The position numbers were made by a program, and so were the translations under genes. Of a DNA stretch of 64,000 nucleotides, positions 1-9,883 are shown in pieces. This DNA is from Branchiostoma belcheri. Taxonomy: Eukaryota; Chordata; Leptocardii; Amphioxiformes; Branchiostomatidae. Position 1 is the stretch's first letter; every line of letters begins with the position of its first letter. The stretch spans positions 572,554-636,553 of the forward strand of contig NW_017804009.1 in assembly GCF_001625305.1 (NCBI RefSeq), given 5' to 3'. The notes beneath the pieces are model-generated. The model was not told the DNA's origin, made no database searches, and saw only the letters and a program-made list of their open reading frames with translations.

Positions 1-38
1 GTAACCTTCTTGATTGACGCATGAGCTAGCATAAACAT
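1..38 (+). pseudogene. Retropepsin scrap at window edge
   Basis: These bases closely match 17893-17930, which encodes the VTFLIDTGASI motif of a retroviral-type aspartic protease. Here the catalytic DTG has become D-A-stop. It is a decayed copy of the same LTR-retrotransposon family, cut by the window start. Confidence 0.55.
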
Positions 39-116
39 CTAGACTGTTACTTGTAATGATGGTCCGGACATCTTTCCCCATAACACATTAATGATTTTCT
101 TTGCCTATCGTTTCAG

Positions 117-220
117 TGAAGCTGTATCAAAGCTTCGGGAAGAGGGTGAAAGAAGGGCCAGAGCTTTTTAAGGATGCAATGGAAGCTGCCACTAAGCATC
201 CTCCTCCATTTGTGCTGAAG
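117..220 (+). CDS. Possible internal exon, unknown gene
   Basis: A pyrimidine-rich tract ending in CAG precedes base 117, and GTGGGA follows base 220. One frame is open throughout and reads FGKRVKEGPELFKDAMEAA in its middle, a plausible helical peptide. No family was recognised. It may belong to a transposon gene extending left of the window. Confidence 0.3.
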
Positions 221-353
221 GTGGGAGTTTGGTCACCCCTGGCAACAAACCCAGCCGTTGCTATCCTGCCGATGTGAGGAATGTTTGACCCTAATTTGTT
301 CATCACAACACTGTGTACTTTGTTATGCCATTATGGTCAGGAGAGGCTACTCT

Positions 354-623
354 GAGTTCCATCGCCAGACAGCAGGACCTGGGGAGTTCCATCGCCAGAC
401 AGCAGGACCTGGGGAGTTCCATCGCCAGACAGCAGGACCTGGGGAGTTCCATCGCCAGACAGCAGGACCTGGGGAGTTCCATCGCCAGACAGCAGGACCT
501 GGGGAGTTCCATCGCCAGACAGCAGGATCTGGGGAGTTCCATCGCCAGACAGCAGGACCTGGGGAGTTCCATCGCCAGACAGCAGGACATGGGGAGTTCC
601 ATCGCCAGACAGCAGGACCTGGG
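354..623. repeat. 30-bp tandem repeat, nine copies
   Basis: Nine near-identical 30-bp units, each starting GAGTTCCATCGCCAGACAGC, run head to tail with only one or two substitutions in total. Because 30 is divisible by three, several frames on both strands stay open and give 10-residue periodic peptides such as EFHRQTAGPG. Those ORFs are by-products of the repeat; nothing else suggests translation. Confidence 0.95.
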
Positions 624-1195
624 GTAGCCTGGGTTCCAGACCCATAGCACACTGGACACAAATATCTCAGTGAGCCTGGGTCTGGTAGGGTCAGATAGAC
701 CTGCCACTCGAACGCTCAGTATCTGAGCGTAAGGCCCCATTGGTGGCACAGCAGGAAGCAATTTTACACCTCTGCTATGATTGGTTAAAGAGTCCCAGCT
801 GGATCTTTGAATCTTCACCAGCAGATGAGATAAAACTGTAGATAAGGTGTATTTTGTCCTAATGTGTTAGAGGACTGTTACCTAAACAAACAGGAAAGCC
901 TGGGTTGTACACTACTTCTACTGTTAAATTAAGTTTTGCTGTTATTTTGGAAAATAAACTCCAAATACATCTAGAAAGTTGACTGGTTAATGATTAACTG
1001 TTGAGCCCAAGATTGTCTCCTACCGACCAATGGTGATACCATGTAACAGGCTACCTGTGGTGTGAGGGGTCATCAATCACAGCTTCTCCTCCCTATGCTC
1101 GAGAGCCTTTCCTAAGAGACCCTGCCAGACCCTTGCACACTGAGATATTTTGTGTCCAGTGTGCTTTGGGTCTGGCATCCAGGCTAGACCTGGGG
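615..1195. repeat. Inverted repeat arms around a 430-bp spacer
   Basis: Bases 615-690 reappear as an imperfect reverse complement at 1119-1195, including the core TGTGTCCAGTGTGCT. The left arm begins at the last unit of the 30-bp satellite and the right arm ends in one more partial satellite unit (near 1188-1202). This suggests a foldback or TIR element, or an inverted duplication of the satellite edge. The spacer has no convincing ORF. Confidence 0.65.
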
Positions 1196-2122
1196 AGTTC
1201 CAGCTTACGCATTAGGACGCCAGTAAAAAATATCCCCACCTCAAGACCAGACGTTCCACGTGAACCCCACATCGTCACTACTTTTTGCAGGATCCTCGCC
1301 GAAGGAATCATAATTTCACCCAGAATTGATAGTATCAAGGTCCCTTAGAACTTATTTGAGCGCAAATAATGACATTTTGAGACTTAAACCAGAGATTTAC
1401 CGTCCAAAAGACACAGCAAAACATTACAAACATTACCATTTTGGAGAAACATAGCCGCAAGGGATTGTGGGATGATGTAATCGGCGATTGCGTACGTTTT
1501 ACCCCTGACCTCTTCCCAACACGCCTGTGAAGTTTCATGCATCGGTTGTAATCTTCGCGTCCTGTCCGCTTAATCGCGCTCTTGGCCACTTAGTGGCGTG
1601 GTGGCAGCTCGGTGGGTCACGTATACCCCAGGATTTCCATCCGACATCTCAAAACGTCAAGAGACACGACTTCAAAGACGGGACGCTTTTCGCAGCCGAC
1701 TGGTTGACACAGCATGAGTTAATTTCCTGGACTCGGGGTTTGATTCCCCTCCTTTAACCGCCAGAAGGTCCCCTGGTCTGCCGATCATCCTTTCGCAGAA
1801 TCTTCGCTTCAGTCCCGACGACAGGGTCCCCAGAAGACGATAGGAGCAGTTCAGCGTGACTCTGACACCCAGGAAAACGAGTTCCAGGTTAATTCCGTCC
1901 ACATGTGCAGCTAGCAGTCGTCATATTTCCTTTGTCTGCAGTTCCTCGCACGCACTCGTGTTGCTTGTGCCCACATCCCGAAGAGGACGGCTCCCGGTGA
2001 AGCGCGTACCTTTGTTCGGCGACGGACAGCTCACGTTTGGCCTGCCCAGAACTGTACAACAAAGACACCAAGACCGAGGTACCAGAACATTCCGTCATCT
2101 TTCCTTTGTTCTGTATCTCCAC
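1196..2122. other. Region upstream of gag, no gene seen
   Basis: This should hold the leader and 5' LTR of the gag below, but no TG...CA LTR pair or primer-binding site could be shown. Isolated tRNA-like boxes occur near 1605 and 1736, too far apart for a tRNA. The gag frame is open from 1856, but that upstream part is low-complexity and probably leader. Confidence 0.4.
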
Positions 2123-2827
2123 ATGGCCGCCGCATCGAACCGCGCCCCCAAACAGTTGGCGCTCTCGAAACATGAAACCATCAACAGCTTTGAAAACTGG
2201 CGGTCCAACCTTTTGTATGTCTTATCCCTTGACCCCAACTTCTCCCCGTTCCTTGCCAATGGATTCACGTGGCGAAAGAAGGCGGCGGGAGTGGAAAACC
2301 GAGGCCTCACCGCCGATGGAGAAGCGGTCCCGGAGGCTAAACGTCACACGGCCCCGCAGAAGGCTGCATCCCTGGAACTGATGCTGGGACAAATCGCAAA
2401 TTCCTGTCCGGTGATATCAAGAAACAGGCCTGTGAAGGCAAGTACGTCCCTCAATGACATTTGGCAGACCATCCGCTTACACTCCGGCTATCAATCAACC
2501 GGGGGCTATTTCTTGGACATTGCAAATATTAAACAAGAACCTAATGAGCGCCCTGAAGACTTATTTCAGCGCTTGACCGCAGCAGTCGAAGACAATCTCC
2601 TCGTCCCGGAGGGGGAAATAACACACCACGGTGAAACCGTCACAACTGAGGAGGCTGTCACTCGGTCCCTGGAAAACTTAATCGTCCTCCTGTGGCTGAA
2701 GTTACTTCATCCAGCACTACCAGCCTTAGTCAAACAACGCTATGGTTCAGAACTGCGTCACAAAACTCTAGCGTCCATAAAACCGGAAATCTCCTTGGCA
2801 TTACAATCTCTCATGGACGAGCTCCAA
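2123..2827 (+). pseudogene. LTR-retrotransposon Gag-like protein, 5' part
   Basis: The reading frame is continuous from the ATG at 2123 (context CACATGG), chosen over the upstream start at 1856 because recognisable Gag-like sequence begins just after it. It shows a helical capsid-like region with [47 protein letters not shown] and [20 protein letters not shown]. This type of Gag is typical of invertebrate LTR retrotransposons; assignment to Ty3/gypsy is tentative. The frame stops at 2839 only because a foldback element is inserted at about 2825. The C-terminal part continues after it. Confidence 0.7.
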
Positions 2828-3651
2828 GGAGGGTTATGATACTATCCCATCATCCTTTGCAATACACATTCCACAACACGTGTCCCAGATGGCTGACTGT
2901 CAGCACCAGGCATATAGTCTTGTCATGTTTCCTTTAAAAGTGCAGCAATGGCAACAATTTGACCAGTAATTTTTGGTTCTTTGAATTATCAAAGGACTCA
3001 AGTAGTGTATGAGGCTATCTGACTTTTGTAACTTATGTACAACTTCTTACATTGTGTCATAAACATTTATGCAAACATTTGCTTCAAAAATGGTGCTCAA
3101 ACTTCACCAAACTAAAGTGCTTTTCTACAAACTCTGTTGATTGGTGATATTATACATCTTGTGCATCAGAAAACCCCAAATGCACCAAAAAGCACCCATG
3201 GAAAACAGAAGAAAATATTATATTTGATATGATTTATGCAATAATCATCAACAAATGCAATTTTCTTCTGTTTTCCATGGGTGCTTTTTGGTGCATTTGG
3301 GGTTTTCTGATGCACAAGATGTATAATATCACCAATCAACAGAGTTTGTAGAAAAGCACTTTAGTTTGGTGAAGTTTGAGCACCATTTTTGAAGCAAATG
3401 TTTGCATAAATGTTTATGACACAATGTAAGAAGTTGTACATAAGTTACAAAAGTCAGATAGCCTCATACACTACTTGAGTCCTTTGATAATTCAAAGAAC
3501 CAAAAATTACTGGTCAAATTGTTGCCATTGCTGCACTTTTAAAGGAAACATGACAAGACTATATGCCTGGTGCTGACAGTCAGCCATCTGGGACACGTGT
3601 TGTGGAATGTGTATTGCAAAGGATGATGGGATAGTATCATAATCCTCCTTG
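2825..3651. mobile_element. Foldback element with ~390-bp inverted arms
   Basis: A near-perfect palindrome: the left arm (2825-3216) is repeated as its reverse complement (3260-3651) around a 43-nt AT-rich loop. The ends are CAAGGAGG and CCTCCTTG. A 14-bp direct repeat, TGGACGAGCTCCAA, overlaps both ends (2814-2827 and 3650-3663). If the termini are placed at CAAGG/CCTTG, the target duplication is the 9-bp GACGAGCTC. Long TIRs with a 9-bp duplication fit Mutator-type foldback elements, but the exact ends are ambiguous. No transposase lies inside. Confidence 0.88.
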
Positions 3652-3804
3652 GACGAGCTCCAAACCACCGAAGACGTCTGAAGCCCCCGTCTCAGCCAAG
3701 GTCGTGACCAGTATCACCTACAGAAACAACAATATTACTCTCGGCCACCACAGACCAGACCTCACAATAAAGTGTGCCCCATATGCCCTCAATCCGATAA
3801 CTGA
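3652..3804 (+). pseudogene. Gag C-terminal part downstream of the insertion
   Basis: The gag frame resumes after the foldback element (DELQTTEDV) and meets a stop, then continues in the same frame with a Gln/Tyr/Arg-rich stretch to KVCPICPQSD, which looks like the start of a zinc knuckle, before another stop. A dispersed repeat begins immediately afterwards. It is the broken remainder of the Gag at 2123-2827. Confidence 0.55.
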
Positions 3805-3992
3805 ATGTTTTTTGGACCTACACTAGTCAGTAGAAATGTAAGGTGGAAACAAGGGAAACTGCAGCTATTAAAACGAAAGCAAAGTAGAGAAGATACAAAA
3901 TTATGTGAGTAGGCATTACCGCTTGGACAAATCAACTTTTGAAGCAACCTGGCGTAACTGTAGAAGCCGTATCGACCATTGGGTGTTCCTGC
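3805..3992. repeat. Dispersed repeat R1, copy 1
   Basis: This segment recurs at 13802-14100 and 16569-16877, and its 3' half at 10338-10459. It carries a short conserved frame with the motif YVNRHYRLDKPTFEATWRNC (best preserved at 13861-14076), so it derives from a transposon protein. This copy is truncated at GGGTGTTCCTG. Confidence 0.8.
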
Positions 3993-4981
3993 AGGTGCTC
4001 CAGGTATATCCAGAGACCGTGGATTGTTTAACTCCACTTATTGGGCGATTATTGTGCCAGTATATTTCATAAACACAGCGTAACCACAAACTTTTCTGTC
4101 CAAGTTTCCTACAGAATGACGCCCCAGAATGCATTGGCGTTTCCGGTAACGTGGGGCAGAGCAAGCCCTTTGTCTACAAGCCTCAGAAAACTCCAACCAG
4201 TGTTTTTCTGTTATTTTGCATTTACTGGCAGAACGAAGTTTGACATATACTTGAGAAATAATGTGTTACATTAATAACTGACATGATTCTTTTACGCTGA
4301 GATGTATGGCTGAATGTCCTTGGTACAACATAACCAGATTTAACCCAGGCACAGCGGCGGGCTTTCCTATATAGGCATGGAGGTCCACCGGGGCTCTCCC
4401 GGTGGCAAAGACTGACAGGCGCGGTCACAGCCGGTGACCTACTGCCAACCTGGCTGAGGCCACGCCTTCGCTGTCAATGCAATTTAATGTTCAGCTAAAA
4501 CTCCTGGAAAACCTGTTGCCTAGTTACAAGAAGCTTTATCCCACAATTCTTCGCGATTCAAGATGGTGGACAGCCAAAACATGCGAGAGGCAAGTTAAGT
4601 TTGTTGATGAAAAACGACGTTGTGTTTTTGGTCTTATCTTTTAGTTTTCACGTCTATGTATCAGACGACTACAGACCAAATAAATGTTTCTGTCAGAGGA
4701 AATATACCTCCTTTTGTCTTGTTATTGTCTGTACTTTTACTGGCGCAACTAGCGAAGTTAGATGGGACAATATTGAAGGGGGTGGGGGGGCGCAACGGTT
4801 CCTACAAAGTTTCAGCGAACATACTTTGTAAAATGTCTGCATCCTTTGGGTTTTTCTAACTTGATTGACGTGGGGACGACCCCATGACCTAGATAAGACG
4901 CGCGGGTGTGACTCAATGTGGAATTTGCGCGCAAAAACCCCAACCGTTCATTCGAGGCGGTGACAGTGCACAACACAGGCC
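3993..4981. other. No gene recognised
   Basis: Ordinary intergenic or repeat-derived sequence with only short random ORFs. The last 200 bases lead into the start codon of the transposase-like gene at 4982. No convincing TATA box was identified. Confidence 0.4.
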
Positions 4982-5374
4982 ATGGCTGTGTACGGTCCGC
5001 ATGTCTATTACATTCAACAAAGAAATCAGGTGCTTGAGGCTGAACTCAGGCAAAAGGTAGACATAATAGATGGCCTGGTGCAGCAGGAACATCGGCTGCG
5101 GCAGGATCTGGTACAGATGCAGAGGGAGGTGGAGGGGCTCAGGGCACAACTCCTGGAGAAAGACACCAGGATCCAGGAGTTAGAAGGCCAAGGGAGGCCG
5201 AGGAAGAGGGCCAGGGCTGAACCAGGCGAGTTCACCCCAAGAGTTCGGATGAACACTGGCACTCCCTGGTCATCACTCGCAGCGCGAACAATTCGCGAGA
5301 AAAGGGCCGCCCTGAGGGACAATTTCCTGAAGCCTTGTTTCGACAAGTTACCAAGTAACATTGTCAAGGCAAAT
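4982..5374 (+). CDS. Exon 1: coiled-coil N terminus
   Basis: It starts at ATG 4982 (GCCATGG context) and ends at AAT before GTAAGT, phase 0 (131 codons). Residues ~10-65 form a heptad-rich coiled coil (LEAELRQKVDIIDGLVQQEH, then VEGLRAQLLEKDTRIQELEG), followed by a basic patch RPRKRARAEPGEFTPRV that could be a nuclear localisation signal or DNA contact. The last part, FLKPCFDKLPSNIVKAN, joins exon 2. Confidence 0.7.
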
Positions 5375-5519
5375 GTAAGTAACGATCTGTCATACCTCTT
5401 CTGACCTCTTTTGGAATTTATATAGGCTAGGCGCGATTGCGAACTTCTGATGATTCTAGAAATAGCTATATGAGAATGTTATACGAGAATGTTGAAACTG
5501 TTATTTTCTCAATGTCTAG

Positions 5520-5812
5520 GTCACGTTCCGGACAGATGATGGGGTGAAGCTGGAAGTAGAATGGCCCCAGGGTCTACACGACCGGCGAGGACAGCTGCCC
5601 CCAGACCCACCTGTGAGAGGCCGCGGCTACCGCCACCAGGCAGACGAGACCAGAGACCTGGTCCGGTGGTGTGTCCACTTCAAGGACCAGGCCTCTGTCT
5701 CTGATGGCACGAGCTTCACATGAAGTTCAGAGAGATGATCCCCCCCATTAGCTGGCTACAAGAGGAGAAGAGAGAGCAGAACTCATTCATCCCTTACCAG
5801 TTGGAAGAAAAT
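5520..5812 (+). CDS. Exon 2, with frameshift
   Basis: Acceptor TCTAG lies before 5520 and donor GTATGA after 5812. It reads VTFRTDDGVKLEVEWPQ... to FKDQASVSDG, then the frame is lost near 5707-5712 and resumes as ELHMKFREMIPPISWLQEEK to the donor. The length (293 nt, 2 over a multiple of three) agrees with a small insertion. As written it meets TGA at 5721. Confidence 0.6.
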
Positions 5813-6072
5813 GTATGATATTCAGCCTTCCAATGTTTTTAGTGTTGGTTAATCTCAAGCTAAAGGTAGTTCTTTCTGTGCAGTGCATGTTCAAAGAAAC
5901 CTTGGTAAATCCCACATGTATGAATTGTTCTCATTATGTATTGTGCTGTCTCATTTAGTGTGTGTTCAAATTACTAGTAGAATCTCCAGAAAATTTCACC
6001 ATAATAGCAAACAGTATACATGTAATACTTATGCACAACCAGTAATTCATACATACAATATTTACACCACAG

Positions 6073-6328
6073 GCCAGGGATGGGAATGGTGCCTCTAGGA
6101 GTGTGGCAGGCATCATTAAACACCACCTGATGATGCCTGCCAACCAACATCTCCTCCAAGGAGATGAACCCGAGGTCTGTTTCCGGTACGGGATAGATGG
6201 GCGGCCACAGGCGAAAAATAACATCATTGGGGCGGTGATGGCCTGCATAACACCCGTAAGGAGCGTGGCTGAGGCCCAGAAGCGTCCTCGCACTGTGAAG
6301 GAGGAATACTGTGTATTCCTCTACAGTG
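6073..6328 (+). CDS. Exon 3: first candidate catalytic region
   Basis: Acceptor CACAG precedes and donor GTATGTG follows, ending in phase 1. It encodes SVAGIIKHHLMMPANQHLL, then EVCFRYGIDGRPQAKNNIIG. The Asp in GIDGRPQ is a candidate first catalytic acid by position, an inference only. It is open throughout. Confidence 0.6.
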
Positions 6329-6470
6329 GTATGTGCACTTCAATCTGGTCAATTCAGTACATAAGGGTACTCAAAGTGTCGGTCCACATGTTTTCATGTG
6401 TGATCAACTATGTGTTTTAGCAACTATTGGTAACATATTCTGACAGGTGCCATTGCCTTTCCCTTTGTAG

Positions 6471-6515
6471 GAAAGGAAGACTATCAAGCACGGCGGTCGG
6501 TTGCTAGGCTAAAAG
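6471..6515 (+). CDS. Exon 4, interrupted
   Basis: Acceptor CCCTTTGTAG ends at 6470. The frame continues from exon 3 as G-KEDYQARRSVARLKV and then runs into unrelated AT-rich sequence with no donor. The matching continuation (VAEWDFWAQSDHREEQ) appears only at about 7415, so the original exon is split by an insertion. Confidence 0.45.
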
Positions 6516-7407
6516 TCGCATTACTAGGGAGGTATCGGGTTACAGAACGTGTTCGAACGTGGCCGCGCGGGAGTCCCAGGCCGGCCCGGGGGCAACGGGT
6601 AAAATACGAAAATAAACAAAAGTAATTGGAGAGTAAATACTCGTCAAAATAAAATGTAATAAGTGATTTTGTTTACCTCAAATGTTATTCTTGCACTGCC
6701 TTTGCTCCACTTTGTGTACATTTGCTTCCAAATGAGATCAATTTCGGATTTCAAAAAGGGTTCACGAGAACCAAACAACTGATTTTAAGAGGCCCCGAAA
6801 ATTAAAAATAAGGTTAGATTTTTGGATTTTTAGAAATATTACAGTAAATTTAAACTTTCTGTCTTAGGATTTTTTTATTTTTTAACTAAAACTCGACTTA
6901 CAGTCAAAAGAAGAGCTAAAAACGCAGTGTTTTAACTTTAAATACCGATAATTCATAATCGCGGCCATATTTAAAAAATCCCTAAGACAGAAATCTGCGG
7001 AAATCGTTCCTCTTCCAAACAAGCCCTCAATGAGGTAATTTGAACGATTTTTGGGAGTGGTTAAAATACCATGTTTGCACGCATGCTGTGCCACTTGGAT
7101 ATGGGGACCTGGATTTTATAACAGCGTCAACAAGAATTCTGACCTTCAAGGTCACCCACGATGACGGCAGTAGCTTCGTTACATGTTACATATCCACAAT
7201 TAAATCACGGCATAGATGTAATGTTTTGAAAACGGTTCATATTTGTGGAAAGGTGTATTTTTCCTGTTCCGTGGTTCCCAAGTAAAAAAGGGCTTGAAGT
7301 AGCCGGTTGTAGCGGCTTTACTGTAAATGACCGCGGGTAACCCCGGATCGAACGCCCGTTCTATTCGAATGACGTCATATCGAACAAGATTCGCGGGTTC
7401 GGGGGAT
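6516..7407. mobile_element. ~890-bp insertion of unknown type in exon 4/5
   Basis: This stretch separates two halves of what was probably one exon. It has GC-rich ends (near 6565-6600 and 7320-7400) around an AT-rich centre, no long ORF and no clear terminal repeats or target duplication that I could align. Its boundaries are approximate. Confidence 0.35.
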
Positions 7408-7571
7408 TCGATCTCCATAGTAGCAGAGTGGGACTTTTGGGCCCAATCTGACCATCGTGAAGAGCAGATCCAGGTGGGAGACAGAGTCTTCCGGGAAATG
7501 GAAGCCCTCCAGCAGAATGGGCTCTACCTGGACATGCCAGGAGGGGTGCAGAAGCATGTGAAGATTAAGTG
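7408..7571 (+). CDS. Exon 5 (3' half of split exon)
   Basis: It reads IVAEWDFWAQSDHREEQIQV, then DRVFREMEALQQNGLYLDMP and QKHVKIKW, with donor GTATGT after 7571 leaving phase 2. The Trp codon is completed by the first base of the next exon. The 5' border is set by the insertion, not by a splice site. Confidence 0.6.
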
Positions 7572-7698
7572 GTATGTGTAGTTAGTGTTTGTACAGTGGG
7601 AGTGCTCTGGTCAATGCTTACGCTCCTATTGTAATTTCTAATTCTTTGTCTAATGAACAATACCTCAGACTAATTTAAGCACACCTCTTTCCTTACAG

Positions 7699-8391
7699 GT
7701 ACATAGTCAGTGACTGGAAAGCCCTGGCCATCATGATGGGCCTTGTTGGCCCAACTGGTAGGCACAGTTTTCTGAAAATACACTTGCATTATCATGGGTT
7801 GTTACTTATGTTAAGGTACAACTAACAACACATCATATGAGTACATAGTATTGTACTCTATTATTTCTATTTCTTGAACATATTGATGCATTCGACCAAA
7901 CATGATGTGCTACCTAACACCTATCTTTTTCTGACATCTCTCGCAGGTAACTATTTCTGTGCCTTGTGCCACTGCACAAAGGACAAGATAGGCCAGTTTA
8001 GACAGGGTACGGATATTCTTTATTTGGACAATGTCAGTTGTATAGAGGCTGTTTTCATGTAGTGATCCTTCTGCTGCATTTTCTCATTGTAAGATTGTTT
8101 GGATTGTTCATCATAGAGTTTTTGTTGCTTTTAGGATTCGAACTAAGGTCACAGGAGACTGCACAGCGGTGTGTTGGACAGACAGACAACCGTGGTTACA
8201 AAGAGCACCCAGTCTTCAACATATCATGGGACAACGTCATCATCGATACGCTTCACTTGTGAGTTACAAGCAAACTTCTTTTCCAAGCTAAATCATTTGT
8301 AATTGAAATAATGCAGCAAAGAAGCAAACTAATGGTTAACAAACTATCATTTTTCAGGTTTCTAAGGATTGGAGGAAAACTCCTGAACCAG
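7699..8391 (+). CDS. Exons 6-9: second Asp, zinc motif, D-x-LH
   Basis: Four small exons with consensus sites: 7699-7757, 7947-8006, 8135-8258 and 8358-8391 (34 nt). Phases match throughout. They encode YIVSDWKALAIMMGLVGPT, then GNYFCALCHCTKDKIGQFRQ, then a Gln/Arg stretch to GYKEHPVFNISWDN, VIIDTLHL and FLRIGGKLLNQ. The CxxC and the Asp in VIIDTLHLFLR are the most conserved-looking features and recall transposases with a zinc-binding insertion. Confidence 0.65.
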
Positions 8392-8714
8392 GTAATGTGT
8401 CATGATATTACAATTTTCATTTGATAACCAAGCATGATCAAATTCAGCATTTCACAAGAAATGTGACCAAACACAGAAAATTGGCCAATTGCTCTGGCCA
8501 AACTGCCACAGAAAGAGTACACATACTTCTGAGGTGTAATTAAAATACAAGTAGTTTATTGACATACATTAAACCTTTAAGTAGAATCAAAAGTTGTGAT
8601 AGTTCACTACAATTTATTATTATCCACATGGTAAGAAACAACATTAAATAAAACATGAGAATTAGTACAAAATTAGTGCATCAATCAACAAGTTTCAATG
8701 ATTTTCCTTTCCAG

Positions 8715-9180
8715 TTGATGGGCTGGACCATTGACCAGGGTCGAACTGCGGCCCTGGAGAAAGCCATGTCTGACATTGGGGTCAGCTTCTGGATCAGGAA
8801 AGAGGGCACGGCACTGGGACCGAGTGCATACAAGTGGAAAACACTAACTGGTAAGTTTGGATTACAGCTATTCTTCTCTAACATATAAATTTTGATGTAA
8901 AGAATGAACTTAGTAAAGTTTCACAAAATTTTATCTCATACTGAAAGAATGACTCTTGTATCTAACCATTACAGCCAAGGAGTTGAAGACAGCCATAAGA
9001 GGCCTGCCCCTCCACATGGCCAACATCATCAATGATGTTGGCAACAACAGCCAGGTCTGCATCGACGCCCTCCAAGGACCTCAGGCAACAAAAGCCCTGA
9101 GGGACTTGGGGGAGACCGTTCCAAGGGCGATTTCCGAACGGAAGGCGAAGTTAAAAAGACTTCTAGGTGAAGATGCCATG
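8715..9180 (+). CDS. Exons 10-11: C-terminal helical region
   Basis: Exon 10 (8715-8850) reads LMGWTIDQGRTAALEKAMSD, then IGVSFWIRKEGTALGPSAYK and WKTLTG. Exon 11 (8975-9180) reads AKELKTAIRGLPLHMANIIN through ALQGPQATKALRDLGETV to KAKLKRLLGEDAM. Both have good sites (CCAG/GTAAGT and ACAG/GTAAGT) and no internal stops. A third catalytic acid could lie here but cannot be assigned from one sequence. Confidence 0.65.
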
Positions 9181-9331
9181 GTAAGTGTTTTATTTCTTTC
9201 TTTCTTTGGCACAAATCATAGACATTGCTTTTTGTTTCAAAGACTAGTACTGCATATAATCTTATCAACAATCCCAGTTAGCTGAAAATAGACTCCTGGT
9301 TTAATTTTTTTTGTACATATTCCCTATGCAG

Positions 9332-9883
9332 GTGACACTTTCAAACAGGGACGGTCAGACTGAGACTTGTTGTCCAATTTATGCAGAAGGTCATCTCGCC
9401 CGTCGTAAGACACGTGCCTAACTTCCAGGTGAGTGGCAGCGGATCCTGCAGACAGTAGTGAAGTGTGCCATCGCCGAGACGGGGTTCGACCCTAACACAT
9501 ACTACAAAGGTGGACACCCTAGGCGCACGAACATCGATCCCAACCAGCAGTGCCCCACACAAGCCCCCGACTCGTCTGATGACAACTTCTCCAGCTCATC
9601 TGATGACGACTCGACCAGCTCATCTGATGACGACTCGACCAGCTCATCTGATGACGACTCCCCCGGCTCGTGTGATGACGACTCCAGCTCATCTGATGAC
9701 GACGTCACCATCGAAGTCGACAACGACTCGACGGACCCCAAACCCACCAACGACACCGACAGTGACGACGAGGAGAGTCCAGTCATCCGCCGGAGAAAGC
9801 GGAGGCGGCGACCCGCGCATGTTATGGCGACTCCGGCGGAGAAGAGGACTCGCGTGCCGAAAGTGCCGTACACGCCGATGTAA
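9332..9883 (+). CDS. Exon 12: frameshifted end and acidic/basic tail
   Basis: Acceptor TATGCAG precedes 9332. The coding signal shifts by one base for 9351-9428 (TVRLRLVVQFMQKVISPVVR, then HVPNFQ) and back (GEWQRILQTVVKCAIAETGF), two compensating indels. The tail has repeated SSSDDDST units (9583-9705, a short tandem repeat in DNA), then a basic cluster RRRKRRRR and a stop at TAA 9881-9883. Confidence 0.6.

Larger units (their letters stand above)
4982..9883 (+). pseudogene. Twelve-exon DDE transposase-like gene (decayed)
   Basis: Twelve exons with consensus splice sites share compatible phases from 4982 to 9883. In order the protein has an N-terminal coiled coil, a region with FRYGIDGRPQ, then SDWKALAIMMGLVGPTG, YFCALCHCTK and NVIIDTLHLFLRIGGKLLNQ, a basic helical segment, and a Ser/Asp-rich then Arg/Lys-rich tail. 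The D...D motifs plus a CxxC zinc-type insertion suggest an RNase-H-fold transposase or a gene derived from one; I cannot name the family. It is broken by a frameshift in exon 2, about 900 bp inserted across exons 4/5, and frameshifts in exon 12. Separate entries give the exons. Confidence 0.65.

Noticed and set aside
354..623. CRISPR-like array
   Set aside because: Contiguous satellite units with no unique spacers, in a eukaryotic context.
303..818. Long minus-strand ORF with repeated SCCLAMELPR
   Set aside because: It exists only because the 30-bp satellite lacks stops in that frame.
1600..1760. tRNA-like A box (AGCTCGGTGGG) and B box (GGTTTGATTCC)
   Set aside because: They are about 130 bp apart, and no cloverleaf or paired acceptor stem could be drawn. 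Not a tRNA gene, and not enough for a SINE call or a primer-binding site.
5955..6293. 112-codon minus-strand ORF
   Set aside because: Antisense shadow of exon 3 of the transposase-like gene.
4982..9883. Calling this gene RAG1-like outright
   Set aside because: The shared layout (acid, CxxC, D-x-LH) is suggestive only. No residue-level match to RAG1 could be shown without a profile search, and no RAG2-type Kelch gene lies nearby.
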